Shown: positions 18,057-26,212 of the stretch, piece by piece
Layout of the letters: the number at the start of each line of letters is the position of its first letter
How positions within the stretch are numbered: position 1 is the stretch's first letter
NCBI GenBank assembly: GCA_017406925.1
Contig: JAFQXO010000008.1
Location: 78,784 to 142,783, forward strand
Length of the DNA: 64,000 nt
Reading direction: 5' to 3'
DNA from: Eubacterium sp.
Lineage (GTDB): Bacteria; Bacillota; Clostridia; Lachnospirales; Lachnospiraceae
The notes under the pieces: generated by a model
What the model saw: only the letters and a program-made list of their open reading frames with translations
What the model was told of the DNA's origin: nothing
Databases searched by the model: none
Position numbers and translations under genes: made by a program

Positions 18057-18773
18057 ATGTATAGACTACAGATTAAGGCTAAAGCTAAAGATTCTTTAGG
18101 CCGTAACATATTTGGCAAGAGATGGATGCTCAGTTTGGCAGTAGCACTTGTCGGCGGATTGATTATGACGGTTTTCAAGAGCATTGGTGATCAAATCAAT
18201 TACCAAGTACAAATACGTAAGATCGTTTATCTATCACAGAGCGGTGATTACACAGCACTCAAACAAATGACTGCTGGACCAGGAGTAGCAACAATCCTGT
18301 GCTATATCCTTGCAGCAATTGTTTGGATTTTCGTAACAGGCGCCATTATGTATGGCCTTGCAAAGTTCTTCTTGGATAACTCAAGAAGTGCTGAGGACAA
18401 CAAGTTTGGTAAACTTTTCAGTGGTTTTACTGAGGGATATGGTAAGAATATTGGATTGTTCATTCTATCTAACATCTTCATTTTCCTTTGGACATTACTA
18501 TTGATTGTTCCTGGTATTATCGCAAACTATGCATACAAGATGGTTTGGTTCATTCGCAACGATCATCCAGAGTACTCAGTTTGGGAATGTATCAAAGCTA
18601 GTAGAAAGATGATGCACGGACATAAGATGGACTACTTTGTTCTTAAACTTACATTCATTGGATGGATCTGCATCGGAATCCTTACTTGTGGTATTGGAAT
18701 GCTTTGGGTTGCTCCATATATCGGACAGGCTGAAGTTGAGTTCTACGAGAGCATCAAGGATAACCAGATCTAA
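18057..18773 (+). CDS. DUF975-family membrane protein, first copy
   Basis: The ATG at 18057 is five bases after a strong GGGGAGG; the in-frame GTG at 18051 overlaps that site and is rejected. The 238-residue protein has a short basic head with the K-x2-AK-x3-L pattern of DUF975 and about five hydrophobic segments. The conserved end reads KMDYFVLKLTFIGW...GIGMLWVAPY...AEVEFYE. It is a clear paralogue of the protein at 18888. Function of the family is unknown. It ends just before a strong terminator, closing the run that begins at 12721. Confidence 0.82.
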   Translation: MYRLQIKAKAKDSLGRNIFGKRWMLSLAVALVGGLIMTVFKSIGDQINYQVQIRKIVYLSQSGDYTALKQMTAGPGVATILCYILAAIVWIFVTGAIMYGLAKFFLDNSRSAEDNKFGKLFSGFTEGYGKNIGLFILSNIFIFLWTLLLIVPGIIANYAYKMVWFIRNDHPEYSVWECIKASRKMMHGHKMDYFVLKLTFIGWICIGILTCGIGMLWVAPYIGQAEVEFYESIKDNQI

Positions 18774-18796
18774 GAAAAAAGGATCTAAATACATTG

Positions 18797-18822
18797 AAAA
18801 GCGCACGTTATGTGCGCTTTTT
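18797..18822 (+). terminator. Terminator between the two DUF975 genes
   Basis: Stem GCGCAC (18801-18806) with GTGCGC (18812-18817), extended by A-T pairs from the flanking AAAA and TTTT; loop GTTAT; T-run follows. Confidence 0.88.
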
Positions 18823-18825
18823 AAT

Positions 18826-18854
18826 TTGAGAAAAACACTGATATATGGTATCTT
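18826..18854 (+). promoter_or_regulatory. Promoter of the second DUF975 gene
   Basis: TTGAGA (18826-18831), exact 17-base spacer, TATCTT (18849-18854), immediately after the preceding terminator. It probably drives the second DUF975 gene and aspS. Confidence 0.6.
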
Positions 18855-18887
18855 TATAGAAGTAAATATTTCAAAGGAGATCAGATT

Positions 18888-19703
18888 ATGAATAGATTTG
18901 CGATTAAATCAAAGGCTAAAGAAGCACTGAAAGGAAATTGGAAAACAGCAGTTCTTTCTATGCTAATTTATGAAGTGATTTGGATAATATTGTATATATT
19001 AATTTCACTCTTTAGCAGTAACAGTTTTTCAAAACTATTTTTGGGTAAAAATGCATTCATACTTGCATTTGTCGGTTGGATACTAATGGTTATTGTTGTA
19101 GTTGCAGCAATTATCGTAACCGGTAACATGAATTATGGTATTACAAAAATAGTACTTAACCTAAATCGCAATAAAGAGATTTCAGTGAAGACTCTATTTG
19201 ATGGATTCAAGGATAGATTCGTAAGAAACTCTCTTGTTGAACTACTTATTTCAATTGCCAAGGCATTGGCAACAGGAATTTTCACATTCATCGGATTGGT
19301 TATCGGTGGAAGTACATTAATTCTTCAGATCGGACAGATTACAGAGGACCCAACATCTGTTGCAAAGGGACTAGGTTTCTTCGTGGTAGTGATGTTGATT
19401 TGCGTCATTGCGGGAGCAATATTCCAGGTTGTTGTAGTATACGCACTTAAACTTGCGTTCTACGTTCGTCTTGACAATCCAGACCTTACGGCATTTGAGT
19501 GCTTGAAGAAGACTGTGGCTATTTCTAACCGCCACAAGTTAGACTTGTTCGTGCTTGAATTGTCATTCATCGGTTGGGATGTCCTTTCGATTTGTACATT
19601 AGGAATTCTTTATCTCTGGGTAATGCCTTACAAGAAGACAGCAGAAGCTGCTTTCTATGAGATGGTTATCGAAGAGAATGCAAAGATAGAAAAAGAAGCG
19701 TAA
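18888..19703 (+). CDS. DUF975-family membrane protein, second copy
   Basis: The 271-residue paralogue of the 18057 gene shares its head (KSKAKEALKGNW) and tail (KLDLFVLELSFIGWDVLSICTLGILYLWVMPY...AEAAFYE), with about six hydrophobic segments between. Tandem copies separated by a terminator and a new promoter imply duplication with separate regulation. Function unknown. aspS follows after 24 bases and probably shares the transcript. A perfect 7-bp hairpin (19255-19272) lies in the gene. Confidence 0.82.
   Translation: MNRFAIKSKAKEALKGNWKTAVLSMLIYEVIWIILYILISLFSSNSFSKLFLGKNAFILAFVGWILMVIVVVAAIIVTGNMNYGITKIVLNLNRNKEISVKTLFDGFKDRFVRNSLVELLISIAKALATGIFTFIGLVIGGSTLILQIGQITEDPTSVAKGLGFFVVVMLICVIAGAIFQVVVVYALKLAFYVRLDNPDLTAFECLKKTVAISNRHKLDLFVLELSFIGWDVLSICTLGILYLWVMPYKKTAEAAFYEMVIEENAKIEKEA
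19255..19272 (+). repeat. TTGCC/GGCAA mini-hairpin in the second DUF975 gene
   Basis: Perfect 7-bp arms TTGCCAA (19255-19261) and TTGGCAA (19266-19272) around GGCA. Confidence 0.6.
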
Positions 19704-19727
19704 AGCGACAGGAAAGGTACACATATA

Positions 19728-21479
19728 ATGGAAATTAAAAACATTTACCGTGATCTCACGATGGATAAGATTGGCGAAGCCAATGTCGGAGATACTCTTC
19801 GCATATGTGGTTGGATTGAGAACATCCGCGATCACGGTGGCGTTTCGTTTATAGATTTAAGAGACATGTATGGTGTTATGCAGGTAGTTATGCGTGACAC
19901 CACACTTTTGGAGGGCTTAAATAGAGAGGATTGTATCACTGTTTCAGGCCCTATTCAGCATAGAGATGAGGAAACTTATAATCCTAAGATTCCTACGGGC
20001 ACGATTGAACTTGAGGCTCAGGATGTTGAGGTGCTAGGCAAGGTTAAGGAGCAGCTTCCATTTGAGGTAGTGGCTTCTAAGGATACTCGTGAGGACGTGC
20101 GTCTCAAGTATCGTTACCTCGACCTCAGAAATCCTAAGGTTAAGGATGCTATGGTTTTCCGTTCAGAGTTTATCGCATATCTTCGCCAGAAGATGACAGA
20201 GATGGGCTTTATGGAAATCAATACACCTATCCTTTGTGCTTCGTCGCCTGAGGGCGCTAGAGACTACATCGTTCCTAGTCGTAAGTTCAAGGGTAAGTTT
20301 TATGCACTCCCACAGGCTCCTCAGCAATATAAGCAACTCTTGATGGTGTCTGGATTCGATAAGTATTTCCAGGTGGCACCATGTTTCAGAGATGAGGATG
20401 CCAGAGCAGACCGTTCAGCGGGCGATTTCTATCAGCTCGACTTTGAGATGAGTTTTGCTACACAAGAAGATGTAATAAAAGTATGTGATGAATTGTTATC
20501 AGATGCTTTCAATAAATTTGCACCGGAAGGATATGAAGTCACACAGGCACCATTCCCTATTATCAGTTATGAGGAGGCTATGTTAAAGTATGGTACTGAC
20601 AAGCCAGACCTCAGAAACCCATTAGAGATTATCGACCTTACTGACTTCTTCCAGAGATGTACATTCAAACCATTCCATGGACAAACTGTAAGAGCTATCA
20701 AGGTTCACGCAGATATGTCTAAGGGATTCCATGAGAAACTTTTGAAGTTCGCTCAGGAAATCGGAATGGGTGGACTTGGATATCTTGAGGTGAAGGAAGA
20801 CCTTTCATATAAGGGACCTATCGACAAGTTTATCCCAGATGATATGAAGGTTGAGATTCGTGAGACTGCAGGATTAGAAGAAGGTGACACTATTTTCTTC
20901 ATTGCCGCAGGCAAGAAAGATGCAGCACTCTTCGCGGGGCAGATTAGAACTGCACTCGGAGAGAGACTTGACCTTATTGAGAAGAATAAGTTTATGTTCT
21001 GCTATGTGAACGATTTCCCAATGTACGAATTCGACCCAGAGCAGAAGAAGATTATATTTACGCACAATCCATTCTCGATGCCACAGGGCGGACTCGAGGC
21101 GCTTGAGACGAAGGACCCAGAGGAAGTTCTCGGATATCAGTACGATGTGGTATGTAATGGTGTGGAACTTTCATCAGGTGCGGTTCGTAACCACGACCTA
21201 GATACGATGGTGAAGGCGTTTGAGATTGCTGGATACACAGAGGACGACCTTAAGAAGAGATTTGGTGCCCTCTACAATGCGTTCCAGTATGGTGCACCAC
21301 CTCACGCAGGTATGGCGCCTGGTATCGAGCGTATGATGATGCTTCTTCTAGAAGAGGAGAACATCCGTGAAGTTATTCCATTCCCACTCAACGGCAACGC
21401 ACAGGATCTTATGTGTGGCGCGCCAAGTGAAGTGGACGAGATGCAATTAAGAGAAGCACATATCAAGGTAAGACAGTAA
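19728..21479 (+). CDS. aspS: Aspartyl-tRNA synthetase (bacterial type with GAD domain)
   Basis: This class II synthetase charges tRNA-Asp. The 583-residue protein has an N-terminal OB anticodon-binding domain (about 1-110), motif 1, motif 2 as FRDEDARADRSAGDFYQLDFEMSF, an inserted GAD domain (about 300-420) and motif 3 ending GIERMMMLL. The motif 2 tail SAGDFYQLD replaces the QPEFTQID form of many bacteria. The gene follows the second DUF975 gene by 24 bases and ends at a strong terminator shared with the convergent RNase H gene. Mini-hairpins occur at 19770-19784 (ATTGGC-GAA-GCCAAT) and 20902-20914. Confidence 0.95.
   Translation: MEIKNIYRDLTMDKIGEANVGDTLRICGWIENIRDHGGVSFIDLRDMYGVMQVVMRDTTLLEGLNREDCITVSGPIQHRDEETYNPKIPTGTIELEAQDVEVLGKVKEQLPFEVVASKDTREDVRLKYRYLDLRNPKVKDAMVFRSEFIAYLRQKMTEMGFMEINTPILCASSPEGARDYIVPSRKFKGKFYALPQAPQQYKQLLMVSGFDKYFQVAPCFRDEDARADRSAGDFYQLDFEMSFATQEDVIKVCDELLSDAFNKFAPEGYEVTQAPFPIISYEEAMLKYGTDKPDLRNPLEIIDLTDFFQRCTFKPFHGQTVRAIKVHADMSKGFHEKLLKFAQEIGMGGLGYLEVKEDLSYKGPIDKFIPDDMKVEIRETAGLEEGDTIFFIAAGKKDAALFAGQIRTALGERLDLIEKNKFMFCYVNDFPMYEFDPEQKKIIFTHNPFSMPQGGLEALETKDPEEVLGYQYDVVCNGVELSSGAVRNHDLDTMVKAFEIAGYTEDDLKKRFGALYNAFQYGAPPHAGMAPGIERMMMLLLEEENIREVIPFPLNGNAQDLMCGAPSEVDEMQLREAHIKVRQ
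19770..19784 (+). repeat. GGC/GCC mini-hairpin in aspS
   Basis: Perfect 6-bp arms ATTGGC and GCCAAT around a GAA triloop, read in frame as I-G-E-A-N. The core GCGAAGC is a known exceptionally stable DNA mini-hairpin sequence. Confidence 0.65.
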
Positions 21480-21498
21480 TAATAAAGAGCATAATAAT

Positions 21499-21534
21499 GG
21501 CTCCGAGAGAACTATCTCTCGGAGCCAATTTTTA
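21499..21534 (+). terminator. Bidirectional terminator between aspS and the RNase H gene
   Basis: Perfect 12-bp stem, GGCTCCGAGAGA with TCTCTCGGAGCC, loop ACTA, followed by AATTTTT on the plus strand. It lies between two convergent stops and can serve both, though the minus-strand T-run is weak. Confidence 0.88.
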
Positions 21535-21549
21535 TATATAAACTATTAT

Positions 21550-22227
21550 TTATTCTTCAATTCCAGCAGCTTTCTTCGCTAGTGAATCTGCCAAATCATT
21601 AAATTCATCGCCTGAATGACCTTTAACCTTTTCAAAACTTATGTTAACCTTTTTCTTTGCTTGGTCATAGAACTTTTTGTAGTTTTTAGTGCCAGATTTG
21701 TTAGTTTTCCACTCGCCTGTACACCACTTGGCGATGCCCATATAATCATAGACTATAGTGAGATAACTGATTCCGTTGTCCACGGCATACTGCATGGCAG
21801 CCATAGAGCCACAAATCTCTCCTGCGACATTTCGCATCTCTGCCATCTCCTTGTCATCATCAGAATCGAAGAAGTGAAGTTCTCGATTGTCGTGGAACAT
21901 CACGACACCATAACCGTAGACGTTTGTCTCTGAGTTGAAACTTCCATCCACATAAGCCACGGCCTTAACTGAGTTAGAAAATGGAATGTTTTCTTTAGGA
22001 GCCTCCTCGTTTGAGATAGGAGTAGAGTCCTCTTGATCCACATCGGCCATATTGTCGAACGTCAATTGCTTGCCAGTCCAACCCATGTAAGCGATAGCTT
22101 CAGCCTCAGACTTGAAACTTTTATATAAAGCACCTGGGTAGCCCTTAACGCTAGCCTCGCACTCTTCCCAGGTTTTAAATATTCCTGTCGTCAATCCGAC
22201 TTTTACTGCATAATATTTTTTAGCCAT
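21550..22227 (-). CDS. Ribonuclease H with N-terminal viroplasmin (dsRNA/hybrid-binding) domain
   Basis: The enzyme removes RNA from RNA-DNA hybrids. The 225-residue protein has an N-terminal viroplasmin-like domain (about 3-48; YYAVKVGLTTGIFKTWEEC), as in eukaryotic RNase H1 and many Firmicutes, an acidic linker, and an RNase HI domain. The four catalytic acids are all present: Asp94 (VDGS), Glu137, Asp161 and Asp211. It faces aspS and shares its terminator. On the other side it diverges from glnA, with GGAAGGAAGGG before the start. Length and motifs are normal, so it should be active. Confidence 0.9.
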   Translation of the reverse strand: MAKKYYAVKVGLTTGIFKTWEECEASVKGYPGALYKSFKSEAEAIAYMGWTGKQLTFDNMADVDQEDSTPISNEEAPKENIPFSNSVKAVAYVDGSFNSETNVYGYGVVMFHDNRELHFFDSDDDKEMAEMRNVAGEICGSMAAMQYAVDNGISYLTIVYDYMGIAKWCTGEWKTNKSGTKNYKKFYDQAKKKVNISFEKVKGHSGDEFNDLADSLAKKAAGIEE

Positions 22228-22301
22228 AATATCCCTTCCTTCCCACTTATTTTATTATTTAATCTGGTAGTTTTCAACCATACATTCGAAATATCACTGA
22301 T

Positions 22302-22330
22302 TTGACGGACACTAGCATAAATGGTATTAT
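22302..22330 (+). promoter_or_regulatory. glnA promoter
   Basis: TTGACG (22302-22307), exact 17-base spacer, TATTAT (22325-22330), about 38 bases before the glnA start. I saw no clear GlnR or TnrA operator or riboswitch in the 141-base gap. Confidence 0.75.
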
Positions 22331-22368
22331 TTCTTCTAGGTATAAGTTCATTTCGAAGGGAGATTATT

Positions 22369-23697
22369 ATGAGTTTTACCAAAAAACAGATTATGCAGAC
22401 AGTTGAATCCGAGAAAGTCGATTTTATCAGACTTCAGTTTACAGACTTGTTTGGAACACTTAAAAATGTGGCTATTCCAGCTAGTCAGTTAGAGAAGGCA
22501 CTTGATAATCAGATTATGTTCGACGGTTCATCTATCGAGGGTTTTGCTAGAATTGAAGAGTCAGATATGTATCTGTACCCAGATTATGACACTTTTGCAT
22601 TGATGCCTTTCATCGAAGGTTACGGCAAGGTGGCTAGATTAATCTGCGATGTTTATAGACCAGATGGGACTCCTTTCGAGAATGATCCTAGGTACATATT
22701 GAAGAAGGTCATCAAGGAAGCTGAAGAGATGGGCTATACATATAATGTTGGTCCAGAGTGTGAGTTCTTCTTATTTAATCTTGGCGAGCATGGCGAGCCA
22801 ACGACTAATACATATGAACACGGCAGCTACTTTGATTTAGGACCTACAGATTTAGGCGAGAATGCGAGAAGAGATATCGCACTTAACCTTGATAAGTTAG
22901 GTTTTACTGTGGAGGCATCACACCATGAGGTGGCACCTGCACAGCACGAGATTAACTTTAAGTATTCAGATGCGCTCAAGACAGCAGATCGCATTATGAC
23001 ATATAAACTTACTGTTAAGACCGTTGCTCAAAAACATGGTTTATATGCATCATTTATGCCTAAGCCAGTGTATGGCGAGTGCGGTTCAGGCATGCATATC
23101 AACATGTCGCTTTTCAAAGGAAAAGAGAATGCTTTCGTAGATGAGAGCGACGAGAATGGCTTGAGCAAGGAAGCGTACGGTTTCGTAGCAGGACTTATGG
23201 AACATGTTCGTTCATTCTCAGCTATTACAAACCCTATCGTAAACTCTTATAAGAGATTGGTGCCAGGTTATGAGGCACCTACATATATTGCTTGGTCAGC
23301 GACCAACAGAAGTCCACTCATCAGAGTGCCAGCAACTAGAGGCAAGGGTACACGCATTGAACTTCGTAGTCCGGATTGTACTTGTAACCCTTATCTTGCA
23401 TTTGCAATATGCTTGGCAGCAGGACTTGAGGGCATTAAGAAAAATATGAAGCCAGTGGCTAGCGTTCAGAGAGACATTTACGCTATGACTGACGAGGAGC
23501 GAGAGAAGGCAGGCATTCAGCAAATGCCAAAGAACCTCTACAATGCTGTTAAGTATATGAGAAAATCTGATTTGTGTAAGAACACAATGGGTGAGGATGC
23601 CTGGAAGAAATATACTAATGCAAAGATGGATGAGTGGATGGATTACACTACTCAGGTAACTGACTGGGAGATTGAAAAGTATCTCGGAAGTGAATAA
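22369..23697 (+). CDS. glnA: Glutamine synthetase, type I
   Basis: GlnA makes glutamine from glutamate, ammonia and ATP; it is the main ammonia-assimilation enzyme and feeds glutamine to the purine amidotransferases in this window (PurF, PurL). The start at 22369 follows AAGGGAG and gives 442 residues, the size of Gram-positive GSI-alpha; the in-frame ATG at 22321 overlaps the promoter -10 and is rejected. Conserved elements include GSSIEGFARIEESD, EFFLF, GSGMHINMSLF and RSPLIRVPATRGKGTRIELRSPD. No adenylylation-type insertion is evident. It is monocistronic, with its own promoter and terminator. Confidence 0.95.
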   Translation: MSFTKKQIMQTVESEKVDFIRLQFTDLFGTLKNVAIPASQLEKALDNQIMFDGSSIEGFARIEESDMYLYPDYDTFALMPFIEGYGKVARLICDVYRPDGTPFENDPRYILKKVIKEAEEMGYTYNVGPECEFFLFNLGEHGEPTTNTYEHGSYFDLGPTDLGENARRDIALNLDKLGFTVEASHHEVAPAQHEINFKYSDALKTADRIMTYKLTVKTVAQKHGLYASFMPKPVYGECGSGMHINMSLFKGKENAFVDESDENGLSKEAYGFVAGLMEHVRSFSAITNPIVNSYKRLVPGYEAPTYIAWSATNRSPLIRVPATRGKGTRIELRSPDCTCNPYLAFAICLAAGLEGIKKNMKPVASVQRDIYAMTDEEREKAGIQQMPKNLYNAVKYMRKSDLCKNTMGEDAWKKYTNAKMDEWMDYTTQVTDWEIEKYLGSE

Positions 23698-23704
23698 TAA
23701 TTAC

Positions 23705-23729
23705 AAAAGGCGCGCAGGTCGCGCCTTTT
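23705..23729 (+). terminator. glnA terminator
   Basis: Perfect 10-bp stem, AAAAGGCGCG with CGCGCCTTTT, loop CAGGT, 8 bases after the glnA stop. Confidence 0.88.
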
Positions 23730-23754
23730 ATTAAGAATAAAAGGAAAGGAAAAA

Positions 23755-23779
23755 GAATATTGTGGTTTACATAATATTC
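23755..23779 (+). promoter_or_regulatory. Inverted repeat before dapL, possible operator
   Basis: Arms GAATATT (23755-23761) and AATATTC (23773-23779), 11 bases apart, end 11 bases before the dapL start. The centre-to-centre spacing suits a dimeric repressor. No strong Shine-Dalgarno follows it, so it could also affect translation. Confidence 0.35.
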
Positions 23780-23789
23780 GAGCAAAGAA

Positions 23790-25010
23790 ATGTTTAAGAT
23801 TAACGAAAACTATTTGAAATTACCAGGAAGCTATCTTTTTTCAAATATTGCAAAGAAGGTAGCAGCATATAAGGAAGCAAATCCAGACAAAGAAGTGATT
23901 AGCTTAGGAATCGGCGATGTCACACAACCACTTGCGCCAGCAGTGATTGATGCACTTCACAAGGCAGTGGATGAGATGGCAAACGCTGAGACTTTCAAAG
24001 GTTACGCTCCTGATTTGGGATACAGTTTCCTACGAGAGGCCATTCAGAAATATGACTTTGAGGAACGTGGTGTCAAGATTGACACAGATGAGATTTTCAT
24101 CAGCGATGGTGCAAAGTCAGATTCAGGAAATATGGGTGATATCTTCGGCAAGGACAATATCATTGCCGTGTGCGACCCAGTGTATCCAGTGTATGTAGAT
24201 GCGAACGTTATGGATGGTCGCACAGGCACATACGATAAGGATACGGAACAGTGGAGCGACGTGGTTTATATGCCATGTACGAAGGAGAACGGTTTCGTGC
24301 CAGAACTTCCAGAGAAGACTCCAGACATCATTTACATCTGCTCACCTAACAACCCAACTGGTACAGCGATGACGAAGGATCAGCTTCAGAAGTGGGTTGA
24401 CTACGCCAATGAAAAAGGTTCGGTTATCATTTTTGATGCTGCTTATGAAGCATATATTTCAGAGGAAGATGTTCCGCATTCTATCTATGAGTGTGATGGT
24501 GCAAAAACTTGTGCAATAGAGATTAGAAGTTTCTCAAAGAATGCAGGATTTACAGGAACGCGTCTTGGATATACAGTTGTTCCAAAAGAACTCGAGTCTA
24601 ATGGAACTAGCGTAAACGCTCTTTGGGCTAGACGTCACGGAACAAAGTTCAACGGAGCTCCATACATCATTCAGAGAGCGGGCGAGGCTGTTTATTCAGA
24701 GGAAGGTCGTGCTCAGACTAAAGAGCAGGTTGCGTACTATATGGAAAACGCTCGAATCATCGTTGAAGGACTTAAGGAAGCAGGCTTTAAAGTGTCAGGA
24801 GCAGTAAACTCACCATATGCTTGGCTTGAGACTCCAGACGGAATGACTTCTTGGGAATTCTTCGACTACTTACTTGAGAATGCCAATATCGTTGGTACTC
24901 CAGGTTCGGGATTCGGCCCTAGCGGAGAAGGTTACTTCCGACTGACAGCGTTTGGCTCTAGAGAGAACACATTGAAAGCAGTAGAACGCATTAAAGCGTT
25001 AAAGAAATAA
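23790..25010 (+). CDS. dapL: LL-diaminopimelate aminotransferase
   Basis: DapL converts tetrahydrodipicolinate directly to LL-diaminopimelate with glutamate as amino donor, bypassing the succinyl or acetyl steps of lysine and peptidoglycan synthesis. The 406-residue fold type I PLP enzyme shows the DapL N-terminus ([21 protein letters not shown]), [11 protein letters not shown], the CSPNNPTGT loop, the PLP-binding Lys250 in [15 protein letters not shown], and the Arg-containing FRLTAFGSR near the end. This pathway is typical of Clostridia. It stands alone between glnA and a bidirectional terminator. The Shine-Dalgarno before ATG 23790 is weak. Confidence 0.95.
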   Translation: MFKINENYLKLPGSYLFSNIAKKVAAYKEANPDKEVISLGIGDVTQPLAPAVIDALHKAVDEMANAETFKGYAPDLGYSFLREAIQKYDFEERGVKIDTDEIFISDGAKSDSGNMGDIFGKDNIIAVCDPVYPVYVDANVMDGRTGTYDKDTEQWSDVVYMPCTKENGFVPELPEKTPDIIYICSPNNPTGTAMTKDQLQKWVDYANEKGSVIIFDAAYEAYISEEDVPHSIYECDGAKTCAIEIRSFSKNAGFTGTRLGYTVVPKELESNGTSVNALWARRHGTKFNGAPYIIQRAGEAVYSEEGRAQTKEQVAYYMENARIIVEGLKEAGFKVSGAVNSPYAWLETPDGMTSWEFFDYLLENANIVGTPGSGFGPSGEGYFRLTAFGSRENTLKAVERIKALKK

Positions 25011-25024
25011 AAAAGCATAAAAAG

Positions 25025-25058
25025 AAGCTTCGGAGTTTTTACACTCCGAAGCTTTTGT
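25025..25058 (+). terminator. Bidirectional terminator between dapL and the PRTase-like gene
   Basis: Perfect 12-bp stem, AAGCTTCGGAGT (25025-25036) with ACTCCGAAGCTT (25043-25054). T-rich on the plus side and CTTTTTATG on the minus side, so it can serve both convergent genes. Confidence 0.85.
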
Positions 25059-25104
25059 TTTGTAGAGCTTTCGATCCAACTCTTAGAAAAGTTTACTCTA
25101 CATT

Positions 25105-25752
25105 CTACAGCCTGCTGTATCCGTATCCATTTACCAAGGCCTCAACTGCTTTACCTTCTTTACACATTGGACAGTCGTGGCTAGTGTAAGCTTGGTAGTT
25201 CGGAATATCCTCCGCTCTGAATAGGGAATCAACTCTGTATCCGTCCACTGAATCAACAGCGCTGAAAATCGCTGATACACCTTGGACTATACCGCCGTAG
25301 TATTTGATACACTCTAGGCTGCCTCGGATGGTCTTTCCGGTTGTGGCAGACGCTAGCAACAAGAGAACGTTTTTGCCTTTGACGGCTGGCTTCATATTAT
25401 CTCTGAAAATCATATCGCCATACACGTCATGCTCAGGAGTTACTACATAAATAGTCTTGTGCGCGTTCATCGAGAGAACGCCGGCACGACTAAGTTCATT
25501 GGCGAGGAACGCGCCAATAACTTCACTACCGTCTATACATACGATAGTGTCGATAGGACGTCCCATCACATTGTAGTAATCCTTCATTGCTACAGCAATG
25601 CGCTCGGCTTCGTTCGCACGAGTTTTCATCGTAGTCACATCGAGGAAACTATTCAAGTGTGAATGCTTCGTTGAAAAGTGGCCGGGAATAACCTTGAGCG
25701 CAATATTAGGATCCTTTCTAGAATAATACTTGATAATTCTGTCTTCAAACAT
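25105..25752 (-). CDS. Orotate-phosphoribosyltransferase-like protein with a degenerate PRPP motif
   Basis: The 215-residue protein has the layout of a type I phosphoribosyltransferase: a hood region, the TIVCIDGSEVIGAFLANEL strand-loop near 69-87 and a PRPP-loop equivalent at 129-142. That loop reads VLLLLASATTGKTI, where active enzymes have two acidic residues (as in VIIEDVTTSGKS of PyrE in this window). A CPMC Cys pair (194-197) near the C-terminus is unusual. Since a normal pyrE lies at 53951, this paralogue probably does not make OMP; regulator, salvage or inactive forms are all possible. It is convergent to dapL and divergent from gatC. A hairpin at 25498-25518 lies inside it. Confidence 0.75.
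   Translation of the reverse strand: MFEDRIIKYYSRKDPNIALKVIPGHFSTKHSHLNSFLDVTTMKTRANEAERIAVAMKDYYNVMGRPIDTIVCIDGSEVIGAFLANELSRAGVLSMNAHKTIYVVTPEHDVYGDMIFRDNMKPAVKGKNVLLLLASATTGKTIRGSLECIKYYGGIVQGVSAIFSAVDSVDGYRVDSLFRAEDIPNYQAYTSHDCPMCKEGKAVEALVNGYGYSRL
25498..25518. repeat. GGC/GCC mini-hairpin, near-copy of the one at 33976
   Basis: Perfect 7-bp arms ATTGGCG (25498-25504) and CGCCAAT (25512-25518). The 21-base element differs from 33976-33996 at one position only, although one copy is coding on the minus strand and the other is intergenic. Confidence 0.65.
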
Positions 25753-25859
25753 ATGAATCCTCCTTCTAATCCGTTCTCATCGATAAGAATATTATACAAT
25801 AAAAGTGCTAGTTTCCACAATATAAAAAACGCCTAAACCCTTTTAAAATGCCTATTTGT

Positions 25860-25888
25860 TTGACTTTTAGTGCCTAATTTTTTATTAT
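25860..25888 (+). promoter_or_regulatory. gatCAB promoter
   Basis: TTGACT (25860-25865), exact 17-base spacer, TATTAT (25883-25888). A perfect palindrome TCCTTAAGGA (25891-25900) covers the expected start of transcription, and AAAGGAGG precedes the ATG at 25916. Confidence 0.75.
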
Positions 25889-25915
25889 ATTCCTTAAGGA
25901 TTAAAGGAGGTCTTT

Positions 25916-26209
25916 ATGGCTAACAAGATTTCAGACGAGACCATCGAATACGTCGGTATTTTGGCGAAACTCGAGCTCTCTGATACTGAGAAAGAAAATG
26001 CAAAAAAGGATATGGGCGACATCCTCGACTATATCGATAAGTTAAATGAGCTGGACACATCTGATGTCGAGCCAATGAGTCATGCTTTCCCAGTGAACAA
26101 TGTGTTCCGCACGGACACAGTAGAAAACGGTGATGACAGAGAAAATATGCTGAAGAATGCACCAGAACAGAATGGAGAGGCGTACGTCGTACCAAAGACG
26201 TTTGATTAA
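25916..26209 (+). CDS. gatC: Asp-tRNA(Asn)/Glu-tRNA(Gln) amidotransferase subunit C
   Basis: GatC holds GatA and GatB together in the complex that converts mischarged Glu-tRNA(Gln) or Asp-tRNA(Asn) to the correct amide form. The 97-residue length is normal. Conserved features are the N-terminal helix ISDETIEYVGILAKLELSD and the C-terminal belt with the EPMSHAFPVNNVFRTD segment. It is the first gene of gatCAB, with a strong promoter and ribosome site of its own, and gatA starts three bases after its stop. Confidence 0.94.
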   Translation: MANKISDETIEYVGILAKLELSDTEKENAKKDMGDILDYIDKLNELDTSDVEPMSHAFPVNNVFRTDTVENGDDRENMLKNAPEQNGEAYVVPKTFD

Positions 26210-26212
26210 GAT

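Noticed and set aside
24146-24168. CGGCAA...TTGCCG repeat with an 11-base loop in dapL
   Set aside because: Arm orientation and long loop differ from the mini-hairpin family; kept out of the count.
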